Counted from the first letter of the stretch, positions 42,395 through 51,279 are shown. The stretch is DNA of 64,000 bases from a bacterium (GCA_019637795.1 JAHBUY010000004.1:310001-374000); one strand, 5' to 3'. Notes: generated by a model from the sequence alone, not told the origin. A program made the numbers and translations.

Positions 42395-42502
42395 GCCGGC
42401 TCCCACCGGCCACACCACCCCACCACCTCCGGGAAGCTCCACACCACCGCACCACCACGTGCCAGCGCTTCCCAGGTCTTGCCCGGCCTCAGCCGGCGCC
42501 CG

Positions 42503-45250
42503 TCACGAGCAACCGCTCGTCGCGCCACAGTTGAGGCATTTGTAGCAACTGCCGTTGCGAATCATGATCGAGCCGCAGTCGGCGCAGCTCGGCGCGTCCG
42601 ACTGCGGGCTGAAACCCAGCCCGTCGACGACGTGATCGCCGACCGGCGCCGGCGCCGCGGACATCCGCTCCGCCGTCGAATCGCCGCGATCCGGCAGCGC
42701 CAACCCCACCGCCTCGCGCTGCTCGGGATTGAGGAACTTCGCCCCGAGGAAGCGGAAGATGTAGTCGATCAGCGACTTGGCGAGCGGGATCTCGGGATTC
42801 TTGGTGAACCCCGACGGCTCGAAGCGAACGTGGCTGAACTTGCTCACCAGCACGTCGAGCGGCACGCCGTACTGCAGCGCCATCGAGGTCAGGATTCCGA
42901 TGGTATCCATCAGCCCGGAGATGGTGCTGCCCTCCTTGGCGATCTTGATGAACAGTTCGCCCGGGCTGCCGTCCTCGAACAGGCCGACGTGGATGTAGCC
43001 CTCGTGGCCGGCGATGTCGAACTTGTGCCGCACCGAGCGGCAGTCCTGCGGCAACCGCCGGCGCACCGGTCGTGCCTCGACCACCGGCGCCGCCACCTCG
43101 AGCGTCTTCTCGCTCCTCGCCGTGTTCAGCGGCTGCGTCCGCTTGCAGCCGTCGCGATAGATCGCCACCGCCTTCACGCCCAACTTCCAGGCGGCGATGT
43201 ACGCCTCCATGATCTCGTCGACCGTCGCCTCGTGCGGCATGTTGATGGTCTTCGAGATCGCGCCCGAGATGAACGGCTGCACCGCGCCCATCATCCGCAG
43301 GTGGCCCAGATAGTGGATCGAGCGCTGGCCGCGCGCCGCCTTGAAGGCGCAGTCGAACACCGGCAGGTGCTCGTCCTTCAGGTTCGGCGCTCCCTCGATG
43401 GTGTCATGCTCGTCGATGTACTCGACGATCTCCTGCACCTCTTTCGACTCGTAGCCGAGCCGCTTCAGCGCCCGCGGCACCGTCGTGTTGACGATCTTCA
43501 GCATGCCGCCGCCGACCAGCTTCTTGTACTTCACCAGGGCGATGTCGGGCTCGACCCCGGTGGTGTCGCAATCCATCATGAAGGCGATCGTGCCGGTCGG
43601 CGCCAGCACCGTCGCCTGCGAGTTGCGGATGCCGTGTTCGCGGCCGGCCGCGTAGGCCTCGTCCCACACCGCGCGCGCCGCCGTCAGCAGCTCGAGCGGC
43701 ACCAGCGACGGATCGAGCTTGTGGGTGCAGCTCCGGTGCTTGGCGATGACGCCGAGCATCGGCTCGCGATTCACGGCGTAGCCGGCGAACGGCCCGAGCT
43801 GGCCACTGATGCGCGCCGACTGCAGGTAGGCCTCGCCGCACATCAGCGCCGTGATCGCAGCGGCGTACTGGCGACCACCCTCCGAGTCGTACGGGAGGCC
43901 GAGCGACATCAGCACCGCGCCGAGATTGGCGTACCCGAGCCCGAGCTCGCGGAAGGCGCGGGCGTTGGCGCCGATCGCCTCGGTCGGGTAGCTCGAATTG
44001 TCGACCACGATGTCCTGCGCCGTGATCAGCAGGTCCACCGCGTGGCGGAACCCCTCGACGTCGAACTCGCCGGCGTCGCCCAGGAACTTGAGCAGGTTCA
44101 GCGACGCCAGATTGCACGCCGAGTTGTCGAGGTGCATGTACTCGGAGCACGGATTCGAGGCGTTGATGCGGCCGGTATTGGCGCAGGTGTTCCAGCCGTT
44201 GATGGTGGTGTCGAACTGCATGCCGGGATCGCCGCAGACGTGGGTCGCCTCGGCGATGGCGCGCAGCAGCTCGCGCGCCGGCATGGTCTCGCACACCTGG
44301 CCGTCGAGCACGAAGCGCGTCTGCCACGGCTTGTTCTCGACCGCCGCCTGCATGAACTCGTCGGTCGCCCGGACCGAGTTGTTGGCGTTCTGGAAGAAGA
44401 CCGAGCCGTAGGCCGGCCCGTCGAGCGAGGCGTCGTAGCCCGCGTCGATCAGCGCCCAGGCCTTCTTCTCCTCCTCCTCCTTGCAGCGCACGAACTCCAT
44501 CACGTCGGGGTGGTCGGCGTTGATGATCACCATCTTCGCCGCCCGGCGGGTCTTGCCGCCCGACTTGATGACGCCCGCCGATGCGTCGGCGGCGCGCATG
44601 AAGGACACCGGACCCGACGCCGTGCCGCCACCCGCCAGGCGCTCCCTCGAGGAGCGGATGCGCGACAGGTTGACTCCCGCGCCGGATCCGCCCTTGAAGA
44701 TGATCCCCTCGTTCCGGTACCAGCCGAGGATCGATTCCATGGTGTCCTCGACCGACAGGATGAAGCAGGCCGAGCACTGCGGGTGGGCCTCGATGCCGAC
44801 GTTGAACCAGACCGGGCTGTTGAACGAGGCCTTCTGCTCCAGGAGCAGGTGCGTGAGCTCGTCGGCGAAGATCTCGGCGTCCGCCGGCGTGGCGAAGTAT
44901 CCCTGCGCCTCGCCCCAGCCGCGGATGGTTCGCACGACGCGGCCGATCATCTGGCGCACGCTGCTCTCGCGCTCCGGGCTGCCGATGGCGCCGCGGAAGT
45001 ACTTCGACACGACGACGTTGGTGGCCAACTGCGACCAGGCGGCGGGGATCTCGACGTCGTGCTGCTCGAAGACCACCCGCCCCTTCTCATCCTGGATGAC
45101 GGCGCTGCGCCGCTCCCAGGCGACGGCGTCGAAGGGCGCGACGTCGGGGCTGGTGAAGTGGCGCTGGAACCGCAGCCCCTCGCGCGCCGGCGCCGCTGCC
45201 ACCGTCTCCGTCCCTGCCGCCGTTTCTCGCTTGGCCGCCCGCTCAGCCAT
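42503..45250 (-). CDS. nrdJ: Vitamin B12-dependent ribonucleotide reductase (class II)
   Basis: Reduces ribonucleotides with adenosylcobalamin, independent of oxygen. The 915-residue product has FNSPVWFNVG, GSGAGVNLSRIRSS, the active-site Cys blocks AHPQCSACFIL, NPCSEYMHLDNSACNLASLNL, the glycyl-radical-like fold blocks (TGTIAFMMDCDTTGVEPD), a TSCPD domain (FIKIAKEGSTISGLMDTIG) and a C-terminal zinc ribbon CADCGSIMIRNGSCYKCLNCG. Its promoter carries an NrdR box (see separate entry). No cobalamin riboswitch was recognised in the ~70-nt leader. Convergent with tetR, divergent from the DciA-like gene. Confidence 0.95.
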   Translation of the reverse strand: MAERAAKRETAAGTETVAAAPAREGLRFQRHFTSPDVAPFDAVAWERRSAVIQDEKGRVVFEQHDVEIPAAWSQLATNVVVSKYFRGAIGSPERESSVRQMIGRVVRTIRGWGEAQGYFATPADAEIFADELTHLLLEQKASFNSPVWFNVGIEAHPQCSACFILSVEDTMESILGWYRNEGIIFKGGSGAGVNLSRIRSSRERLAGGGTASGPVSFMRAADASAGVIKSGGKTRRAAKMVIINADHPDVMEFVRCKEEEEKKAWALIDAGYDASLDGPAYGSVFFQNANNSVRATDEFMQAAVENKPWQTRFVLDGQVCETMPARELLRAIAEATHVCGDPGMQFDTTINGWNTCANTGRINASNPCSEYMHLDNSACNLASLNLLKFLGDAGEFDVEGFRHAVDLLITAQDIVVDNSSYPTEAIGANARAFRELGLGYANLGAVLMSLGLPYDSEGGRQYAAAITALMCGEAYLQSARISGQLGPFAGYAVNREPMLGVIAKHRSCTHKLDPSLVPLELLTAARAVWDEAYAAGREHGIRNSQATVLAPTGTIAFMMDCDTTGVEPDIALVKYKKLVGGGMLKIVNTTVPRALKRLGYESKEVQEIVEYIDEHDTIEGAPNLKDEHLPVFDCAFKAARGQRSIHYLGHLRMMGAVQPFISGAISKTINMPHEATVDEIMEAYIAAWKLGVKAVAIYRDGCKRTQPLNTARSEKTLEVAAPVVEARPVRRRLPQDCRSVRHKFDIAGHEGYIHVGLFEDGSPGELFIKIAKEGSTISGLMDTIGILTSMALQYGVPLDVLVSKFSHVRFEPSGFTKNPEIPLAKSLIDYIFRFLGAKFLNPEQREAVGLALPDRGDSTAERMSAAPAPVGDHVVDGLGFSPQSDAPSCADCGSIMIRNGSCYKCLNCGATSGCS

Positions 45251-45318
45251 CGGACCCTCTCCCCCTCACCTGCCCGGCCGCACCCGGGATCTCGTCTCGC
45301 TTCGTGTCGTGGCGACGC

Positions 45319-45372
45319 GTCATACCACAAGATCTAGCGGGGTCAAGTTTTTTCTTCCACTAGGGATGGGCT
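45319..45372 (-). promoter_or_regulatory. nrdJ promoter with NrdR box
   Basis: On the minus strand TTGACC (45346-45341), a 16-nt spacer and TATGAC (45324-45319) form a promoter about 70 nt before the nrdJ ATG. The spacer itself, CCACAAGATCTAGCGG on the plus strand (45325-45340), matches the NrdR box ACACWAKATCTWGTGT at 13 of 16 positions. A weaker second box (CCACTAGGGATGGGCT, 45357-45372) lies 32 bp away, the three-turn spacing usual for paired NrdR boxes. Repression by NrdR-dATP is inferred. Confidence 0.7.
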
Positions 45373-45394
45373 CGCCCGCCGACGAGATCGGTCG

Positions 45395-45847
45395 ATGACG
45401 CGGCCGCGCAATCGCCCCGACCGCGTCGCTGACGCGCTGCGTCAGGTGGTGCAACGGATCGATCCCGAGCGCCGGCTGGCCGCCTATCGGCTGTGGACGT
45501 TCTGGGCCGACGAGGTCGGACCGGCGGTCGCGGCGCGCGCCGAGCCGGCGTCGTATCGCGACGGCGTGCTCTCCGTGCGGGTCGCCGGCGCGGCCTGGAT
45601 GCAGGAGCTGCAGTTCATGAAGGAGGAGCTGCGGCGGCGCTTGAACCAGCGGCTCGGCGCCGACCTGATCCGCGACATCTACTTCGTGTCCGGCCCGGCG
45701 CCGCGCCGCGCCACCCCCCGGCCGGCGCCTGCGGGACCACCGCGCGCGATCGAAGCGCCGATCGCGCTGCCCGAGGTGAGCGACCCCGCGCTCGCCGCCG
45801 TGCTGGCGCGCCTCGCCGACGCGGCTCGCACGCGCGGCCGTCGCTGA
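45395..45847 (+). CDS. DUF721 / DciA-like replication initiation protein
   Basis: A 150-residue protein. DUF721/DciA recruits the replicative helicase DnaB in bacteria without DnaC or DnaI. The conserved N-terminal ~90 residues read LRQVVQRIDPERRLAAYRLWTFWADEVGPAVAARAEP, YRDGVLSVRVAGAAWMQELQFMKEELRRRLN, the typical KH-like fold pattern. The C-terminal tail is Pro/Arg-rich. Divergent from nrdJ, which fits DNA replication-linked context. Confident as DUF721, moderate for DciA function. Confidence 0.82.
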   Translation: MTRPRNRPDRVADALRQVVQRIDPERRLAAYRLWTFWADEVGPAVAARAEPASYRDGVLSVRVAGAAWMQELQFMKEELRRRLNQRLGADLIRDIYFVSGPAPRRATPRPAPAGPPRAIEAPIALPEVSDPALAAVLARLADAARTRGRR

Positions 45848-45899
45848 CCCGGCCATCCCGGCGGGCGCCGGCCGGGCGCCGCCGCCGCGGGCGCCGGGC

Positions 45900-46364
45900 T
45901 CAGCCGCCCGGCGGCGCCTCCGGATCGCCGGGCGCCTGCACCAGCTCGATGAGCGTCCCGTCCGGGTCGGCGACGAACACCGCGGCGGCGCCGAATTCCG
46001 GGATCTCGATCAGCGTCTCGTCGAGCACCCGGCCGCCGAGGGCGCGCAGCGCCGGCAGGGTCGCGCGCAGATCGTCGACGCGCAACGAGAGGTGGGTGAG
46101 GCCGCGACCGTTCATCGGCCGCGGCGCGCCATCGCCGAGCGCGCCGGGCACGACGTAGTGCAACAGCTCGATGCGGGTGCCGTCACGTTCGAGGTACACC
46201 GCTTCGAGGTCCACGTCGGCCAGGCGCAGGAGGGTGGTCGACGGCGGTCCGCAGACGCGCAGCTCCGACCGGTGCCGAAAGCCGAGGCCGTCGCGATAGA
46301 AGGCGGTGGCGCGCGCCAGGTCGCTGACGCAGACGCCGATGTGGGTCATCCGCAGGATCGCCAT
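45900..46364 (-). CDS. VOC family (glyoxalase/bleomycin-resistance-like) protein
   Basis: A 154-residue metalloenzyme-fold protein. Two beta-alpha-beta-beta-beta modules: HIGVCVSDLARATAFYRDGLGFR (with potential metal His) and LTHLSLRVDDLRATLPALRALG, with terminal VFVADPDGTLIELVQ (potential metal Glu). The start is the ATG with GAGGAG 4 nt upstream. It lies 16 nt after rnd in the operon egtD-rnd-VOC. Substrate unknown; lactoylglutathione lyase is possible but not proven. Confidence 0.85.
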   Translation of the reverse strand: MAILRMTHIGVCVSDLARATAFYRDGLGFRHRSELRVCGPPSTTLLRLADVDLEAVYLERDGTRIELLHYVVPGALGDGAPRPMNGRGLTHLSLRVDDLRATLPALRALGGRVLDETLIEIPEFGAAAVFVADPDGTLIELVQAPGDPEAPPGG

Positions 46365-46380
46365 CGTGCTCCTCAAGCGG

Positions 46381-47595
46381 TCAGGATTCGCCGTCGCGCC
46401 GCTTGCTCACCCGCACCGCGCCGCTCGCCGGGTCGAGCGACACCGCGGCACGCCCCTCGAGCAGCGCCATCAGCGCGTCGCCGGCGATGGCGTGGCGCCA
46501 GCCCTGCATGATCGGCAGCTCGGCCGCGGCGCCGGCGGCGTGGCGTTGCACCAGCAGTTGCAGGTCGGCGTTGGTCGCCAGCAGGGTGGGCGCGATCCCG
46601 GCCTCCTCGGCACGCAACCGCAGCACCGCCTGCAACAGCTCGACGACGCCGGTGGCGGGGGTGGCGGTCGGCGGAGGCGGCGGCTGCGGCCAGGTGTCCT
46701 TCGGGGTATCGAGCGCGGCGGCGATCCGCACCACCACGTCGGCGGCCTGCCGCTCGAGGTCGCGCGAGTGCACCGCGCGCAGGCCGCGCAGGCCGTCGAC
46801 GGTGATCGGCGCCTTGCGCGCGATCTCCACCAGCGCCTCGTCGCGGACGATGCTGGCGCGCGGCTTGTTGCGCGTCCTGGCGATCTCCTCGCGCCACTCC
46901 GCCAGCGCCTTCAGCACCACCAGGCCGCGCGCCCGCAGCGAACCGCGGCCGCGCACCCGCAGCCACGCGTCGCCGGGCTCCATCGGAATGCTGCGCACCG
47001 TGCGCTCCAACCGCCGGCACTCCTCGACCGCCCATGCCCAGCGGCCGAGCTCGCTCAGGCGCGCCTTCAACGCGTCGCAGGCCGGCAGCAGGTAGCGGAC
47101 GTCGTCCACCGCGTACGCGAGCTGCGCCTTGGTGAGCGGCCGCCGCGACCAGTCGGTGAGCGTCTCGCTCTTGTCGACGCTGACGCCGAGCAGCCGTTCC
47201 ACGAGTTGCGCGTAGCCGACCTGCGCCCCGTAACCGCCGAGCGCGGCCGCCACCTGCGTATCGAGGATCGGCGTCGGCGCGCTCCCCGTCAGGCTGTGGA
47301 AGAGATCGAGGTCCTGCTGACCGGCGTGGAACACCTTCTCGACGCCGGGCGCCGCGAGCACCTCGAAGAACGGCGCCAGCGACGCCACCGCCCGGCAGTC
47401 GATCAACGCCACCTCGTCGGCAGTCGCGACCTGGATGAGCTCCAGCGCCGGCACATAGGTCCGCTCGCCGACGAATTCGGTATCGAGCGCGAACCGCGGC
47501 GCCGCCGCGAGATGGGCGCAGACGCGCCGCAGCGCCGCGTCGTCGTCCACATACGTCACCGGGAGGTCGTACGCCGCCCCGCGTCCACTGTTCAT
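46381..47595 (-). CDS. rnd: Ribonuclease D
   Basis: 3' exoribonuclease for tRNA maturation. The 404-residue product has the DEDDy motifs FALDTEFVGERTY (Exo I), VFHAGQQDLDLFH (Exo II) and AYAVDDVRYLLP (Exo III with Tyr), followed by HRDC domains (VVLKALAEWREEIARTRNKP). The ATG at 47595 directly precedes the exonuclease domain. Middle gene of the minus-strand operon egtD-rnd-VOC. Confidence 0.93.
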   Translation of the reverse strand: MNSGRGAAYDLPVTYVDDDAALRRVCAHLAAAPRFALDTEFVGERTYVPALELIQVATADEVALIDCRAVASLAPFFEVLAAPGVEKVFHAGQQDLDLFHSLTGSAPTPILDTQVAAALGGYGAQVGYAQLVERLLGVSVDKSETLTDWSRRPLTKAQLAYAVDDVRYLLPACDALKARLSELGRWAWAVEECRRLERTVRSIPMEPGDAWLRVRGRGSLRARGLVVLKALAEWREEIARTRNKPRASIVRDEALVEIARKAPITVDGLRGLRAVHSRDLERQAADVVVRIAAALDTPKDTWPQPPPPPTATPATGVVELLQAVLRLRAEEAGIAPTLLATNADLQLLVQRHAAGAAAELPIMQGWRHAIAGDALMALLEGRAAVSLDPASGAVRVSKRRDGES

Positions 47596-47633
47596 CCGCC
47601 CTGCCCCCCTGTGCTCCCGGCCGTCGCCCGCGG

Positions 47634-48644
47634 TCACGCGACGGACCCGACGCAGCCGAGCGCCAGCGCGAAGGCGGCGTCCGGCGACTCGTCCCAGCGC
47701 GCGAGGCGGAACCCGCTCCGCGCCAGCAGCCCCTCGACGCCGGGGCGCGTGAACTTGCGGCTGCACTCGGTGTGGATCGTCTCCCCGGCGGTGAACTCCA
47801 CCACCAGGTCGAGCGCCGCGATCGACACCGCGTGCGCCTCGCGCGCCCGCAGGTGCATTTCGACCTGCGCCGCGTCGGCATTGAAGAACGCCACGTGATC
47901 GAAGCGGTCGGGGCGGAAATCGGCGCCGAGCTCGCGATTCAGCACCCGCAGGATGTTGCGGTTGAACTCCGCCGTGAGCCCGGCCGCGTCGTCGTACGCG
48001 GCCTCGAGCGTCGCCGCCGCCTTGACCAGATCCACCCCGAGCAACAGCGCGTCGCCCGGCTGCAGGCGCGCCGCGATCGAGCCCAACAGGCGCTCGTCGT
48101 GCGGCGGCTCGAAATTGCCGATCGAGCTGCCGAGATACGCCACCAGGCGGCGGCCGCGCGGCAGCGACGGCAGTCCGTCCTCGAAATCCGCCACCAGGCC
48201 GTGCACGCGCAGGCGCGGATAGGCGGCGCGCAACGCGCTCGCGCTCTGCCGCAGGATGCCGCCGCTGACGTCGATCGGCACGTACACCGGCCGCGCCTGA
48301 TCGCGCTGCAGCGCATCGAGCAGGACGCGCGTCTTGCGCGAGGCGCCGCTGCCGAGCTCGATCAGATGCGACGGCGCCACCATCGCGATGATCGCGCCCG
48401 CCACGCGCCGCAGCAGCGCGTGCTCGGTTCGCGTCAGATAGTACTCCGGCAGATCGCAGATGGCGTCGAACAGTTGCGAGCCGCGATCGTCGTAAAAGTA
48501 CTTCGGCGGCAGCCGCTTCGGGCGCCCCACGAGGCCGCGGCGCACGTCGTGCGCGAGGCGTTCGCGAAGGACGTGCGGCGCCCGGTGCTGCTCGATGTGC
48601 AGGAGGGGATCGACGGCGCTGGGGCCGGGGCTCGCGGACGTCAT
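47634..48644 (-). CDS. egtD: L-histidine N-alpha-methyltransferase EgtD
   Basis: Trimethylates histidine to hercynine, the first step of ergothioneine synthesis. The 336-residue product has family length. Blocks: YFYDDRGSQLFDAICDLPEYYLTRTE, the SAM-site LIELGSGASRKTRVLL, YLGSSIGNFEP, LLLGVDLVKAAATLEAAYDD, FNRNILRVLNRELGADFRPD and HTECSRKFT, which places the Glu and Ser that bind the histidine amino group. Start 48644 (MTSASPG) is preferred over a longer GC-rich frame to 48743. No egtB gene is adjacent. A betaine-type ABC transporter is divergently encoded ~200 nt away. Confidence 0.88.
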   Translation of the reverse strand: MTSASPGPSAVDPLLHIEQHRAPHVLRERLAHDVRRGLVGRPKRLPPKYFYDDRGSQLFDAICDLPEYYLTRTEHALLRRVAGAIIAMVAPSHLIELGSGASRKTRVLLDALQRDQARPVYVPIDVSGGILRQSASALRAAYPRLRVHGLVADFEDGLPSLPRGRRLVAYLGSSIGNFEPPHDERLLGSIAARLQPGDALLLGVDLVKAAATLEAAYDDAAGLTAEFNRNILRVLNRELGADFRPDRFDHVAFFNADAAQVEMHLRAREAHAVSIAALDLVVEFTAGETIHTECSRKFTRPGVEGLLARSGFRLARWDESPDAAFALALGCVGSVA

Positions 48645-48714
48645 CGCGCTCGTCGTCAGCGACGTCGGGCCCCGCGCCGTGGCGGTTGCGAGCCCGTCGC
48701 CGGGACGTTCACGT

Positions 48715-48743
48715 TTTGCAACACAGGGCTGGCGGCTTGTCAA
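48715..48743 (-). promoter_or_regulatory. Candidate promoter for egtD-rnd-VOC
   Basis: On the minus strand a perfect TTGACA (48743-48738), a 17-nt spacer and TGCAAA (48720-48715, 3 of 6). The start of egtD is about 70 nt downstream. The -10 is weak, so confidence is modest. Confidence 0.45.
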
Positions 48744-48847
48744 CGCGGGGCCGCACCTTCCATGAGCGCGCGGCGCGGCGGACGCGCGCCCGCCGCGCCC
48801 GAGCGTTCCGTTGCAGGCGCACCGTCCATCCAGTATCGCGCCCGACA

Positions 48848-49588
48848 GTGGCGACCATCGACATCGAGGAGGTGCGCAAGGTCTATCCCGGCGGCCACGT
48901 CGCCCTGCACGAGGTCTCGCTGCGCATTGCCGGCGGCACGACGCTGGCCCTCCTCGGCCCCTCCGGCGGCGGCAAGACGACGCTGCTGAAGCTGATCAAT
49001 CGCCTGCTCGAACCGAGCAGCGGGCGGGTGCGGATCGATGGCGCGGACGCCGCCGCGCTCGACCCCGTCCTGCTCCGCCGGCGCATCGGCTACGTCGTCC
49101 AGGACGCCGGCCTGTTTCCGCACCTGACGGCGGCCGCCAACGCCGCCATCGTGCCGCGCCTGCTCGGCTGGCCGGCTCCGCGCCGCCGCGCCCGGGTGCG
49201 CGAGTTGTTCGCCCTCCTCGGCCTCGACGACGCGCTCGCCAACCGCTACCCGGCGCAGCTCAGCGGTGGCCAGCGCCAGCGCGTCGGCCTGGCGCGGGCG
49301 CTCGCCGCCGACCCCGCCATCCTGCTGATGGACGAGCCGTTCGGAGCGCTCGATCCACTCATCCGCGTCCGCCTGCAGGACGAGTTCCGCGCCCTGCAGG
49401 CGCGGCTCGCCAAGACGGTGGTGCTGGTCACCCACGATGTCGACGAGGCGTTCCGCCTCGCCGATGCCGTCGCCGTGCTCGACGACGGCCGTCTGGTCCA
49501 GCTCGGCACGCCCTCGGCGATCCGGCGCGCGCCGGCGTCGCCGTTCGTCGCCGCCTTCGTCACCCGTCGCGACGCCGCGCCGCCATGA
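48848..49588 (+). CDS. OpuC/ProV-type ABC transporter ATP-binding protein
   Basis: A 246-residue ATPase of the quaternary-amine (betaine/choline) transporter family. Walker A GPSGGGKTTLL near residue 40, Q-loop YVVQDAGLFPHLT, signature LSGGQRQRVGLARAL, Walker B ILLMDEPFGALDP and switch VTHDVDEAF. It lacks the CBS domains of ProV. The start is a GTG beginning MATIDIEEV. The stop overlaps the next gene (ATGA), a coupled pair. Confidence 0.9.
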   Translation: MATIDIEEVRKVYPGGHVALHEVSLRIAGGTTLALLGPSGGGKTTLLKLINRLLEPSSGRVRIDGADAAALDPVLLRRRIGYVVQDAGLFPHLTAAANAAIVPRLLGWPAPRRRARVRELFALLGLDDALANRYPAQLSGGQRQRVGLARALAADPAILLMDEPFGALDPLIRVRLQDEFRALQARLAKTVVLVTHDVDEAFRLADAVAVLDDGRLVQLGTPSAIRRAPASPFVAAFVTRRDAAPP

Positions 49589-51135
49589 GCCGCGCCCTGC
49601 TGCTGCTCGCCGCCGCGCTGAGCGCGGCGCCGGCGCGCGCCAGCGCCGCGGACCCGCCGCGGGTCGTGGTCGGCGCCAAGAAGTTCACCGAGAGCGCCAT
49701 CCTCGGCGAGCTCATGGCCCAGGTGCTGGAAACCCACGCCGGCGCCGTGGTCGAGCGCCGCTTCAACCTCGCCGGCACCCAGGTCTGCTACGACGGCCTG
49801 CGCAGCGGCGCCATCGACGTCTACGCGGAGTACACCGGCACCGCCCTGCGCAGCATCCTCGGCGCCGCCGACGCGCCCACCACCGCGGCGGCGGTGTTCG
49901 CCGAGGTCAGCGAGGCCTTCCGCAGCCGCGAGGGGCTCGTCTGGCTGGCCCCGTTCGGGTTCGACAACACGTACGTGCTGCTGATGCGGCCGGCGCGCGC
50001 CGCCGCGCTCGGCATCGCCACGGCCAGCGATCTCGCCGCCCATCCGCTGCGCTACGGCCTGTCGCACGAGTTCCTCGCCCGCCCCGATGGCATGCCCGGG
50101 CTGCGCGCCGCCTACCGCCTCGACGAGGCCCGCACCGTCGGGATGGAGCACGACCTCGCCTACCAGGCGCTGGCGAACGGCGACATCGACGTCGCCGACG
50201 GGTACGCCACCGACGCCAAGATCGCCGCCCTGGCCCTGCTGCCGCTGGCCGACGACCGCGCCTTCTTCCCGCCCTATCAGGCGGCGCCGTTCGCGCGCGC
50301 CGATCTCCTCGCCCGCGTCCCGGACGCCGAGGCCGCGCTGCGCCTGCTCGCCGGCCGCATCGACGCCGCGACCATGCGCCGCCTCAACGCCGCCGTCGAG
50401 ATCGAGCGCCGCGCTCCGGAGGAGGTGGCCGCCGCCTTCCTGCGCGAGCTCGGGCTGGGAACGCGCGAGGTGGCGCCGACGCGCCGCGCCACGACGCTGG
50501 CCGGCGTGCTCTGGGAGCGACGCGCCATCACCGCCCGGCTCACCGCCCAGCACCTGCTGCTCACCGGCACGGCGCTGCTCGGCGCCGTGCTGATCGGCCT
50601 GCCGCTCGGCATCGTCGCCTCGCGGCGGCCGCTGCTCGCCGGGCTGGCACTGGCGAGCGCCGGCATCCTGCAGACCATCCCGTCGATCGCGCTGCTCGCC
50701 TTCATGCTGCCGCTGTTCGGCATCGGCACCGCGCCCGCGATCGCGGCGCTGTTCCTCTACGGGCTGCTGCCGATCCTCCGCAACACGGTCGCCGGGCTGC
50801 GCAGCGTCGATCCGCTGCTCATCGAGGTCGGACGCGGCGTCGGCATGCGGCCGCGCGACCTGCTGTGGCGCGTCGAGCTGCCGCTCGCGGCGCCGGTGGT
50901 CCTCGCCGGCATCCGCACCGCCGCCGTCATCAGCGTCGGCACCGCCACCCTCGCCGCCTTCATCGGCGCCGGCGGCCTCGGCGACCCCATCGTCACCGGC
51001 CTGTCGGTGACCGACGTCAACCTGGTGCTGAGCGGCGCACTGCCCGCGGCGCTGCTGGCGATCGCCGTCGACCTCGGGCTGCACGCGGTCGAGCGGCTCG
51101 CGACGCCGAGAGGCCTGCGGATCAAGGGCGCGTAG
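49585..51135 (+). CDS. Fused substrate-binding protein and permease, OpuC family
   Basis: A 516-residue fusion. The N-terminus has a signal peptide and an OpuC-type binding protein: VVVGAKKFTESAILGELMAQVLE, YDGLRSGAIDVYAEYTGTAL, the aromatic/polar ligand region HEFLARPDGMPGLRAAYRL and GDIDVADGYATDAK. A linker at about residues 285-320 leads to a permease with about five to six helices (LLLTGTALLGAVLIGLPLGIV, TIPSIALLAFMLPLFG) and the EAA-like loop VDPLLIEVGRGVGMRPRDLLWRVELP. Order binding protein then permease is the reverse of EgtU-type fusions. Its position beside egtD suggests betaine, hercynine or ergothioneine as ligand; this is inference. Confidence 0.9.
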   Translation: MSRALLLLAAALSAAPARASAADPPRVVVGAKKFTESAILGELMAQVLETHAGAVVERRFNLAGTQVCYDGLRSGAIDVYAEYTGTALRSILGAADAPTTAAAVFAEVSEAFRSREGLVWLAPFGFDNTYVLLMRPARAAALGIATASDLAAHPLRYGLSHEFLARPDGMPGLRAAYRLDEARTVGMEHDLAYQALANGDIDVADGYATDAKIAALALLPLADDRAFFPPYQAAPFARADLLARVPDAEAALRLLAGRIDAATMRRLNAAVEIERRAPEEVAAAFLRELGLGTREVAPTRRATTLAGVLWERRAITARLTAQHLLLTGTALLGAVLIGLPLGIVASRRPLLAGLALASAGILQTIPSIALLAFMLPLFGIGTAPAIAALFLYGLLPILRNTVAGLRSVDPLLIEVGRGVGMRPRDLLWRVELPLAAPVVLAGIRTAAVISVGTATLAAFIGAGGLGDPIVTGLSVTDVNLVLSGALPAALLAIAVDLGLHAVERLATPRGLRIKGA

Positions 51136-51248
51136 CGCCTTGCGGCGCCGCGCTGCTGGAGTTGCAGGTTGGTGCGCGCTCAGGCGCGCAAGCCGTCACC
51201 CGGCCTTGCCCAAGAATTCGCTGCTCCCGCGAGGCAGCCCCAGGTTGT

Positions 51249-51274
51249 TATTGAGTCTCGCAGAATATAGTGAC
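51249..51274. repeat. Left terminal inverted repeat of the IS630 element
   Basis: Starts TATTGAGTCTCGCAGAATAT and continues AGTGAC. Compared with the reverse complement of 52321-52346 it differs at three of 26 positions. The leading TA is the duplicated target. Confidence 0.9.
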
Positions 51275-51279
51275 GGGAT

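Noticed and set aside
42411-42455. CRISPR-like spaced repeats
   Set aside because: Only two short low-complexity copies with no regular spacers or cas genes.
42479-45337. Open frame of 952 codons on the plus strand
   Set aside because: Antisense to nrdJ; no recognisable domain and shadow composition.
45251-45394. Cobalamin riboswitch upstream of nrdJ
   Set aside because: The short leader lacks a recognisable B12-box and long structure; NrdR-type control fits better.
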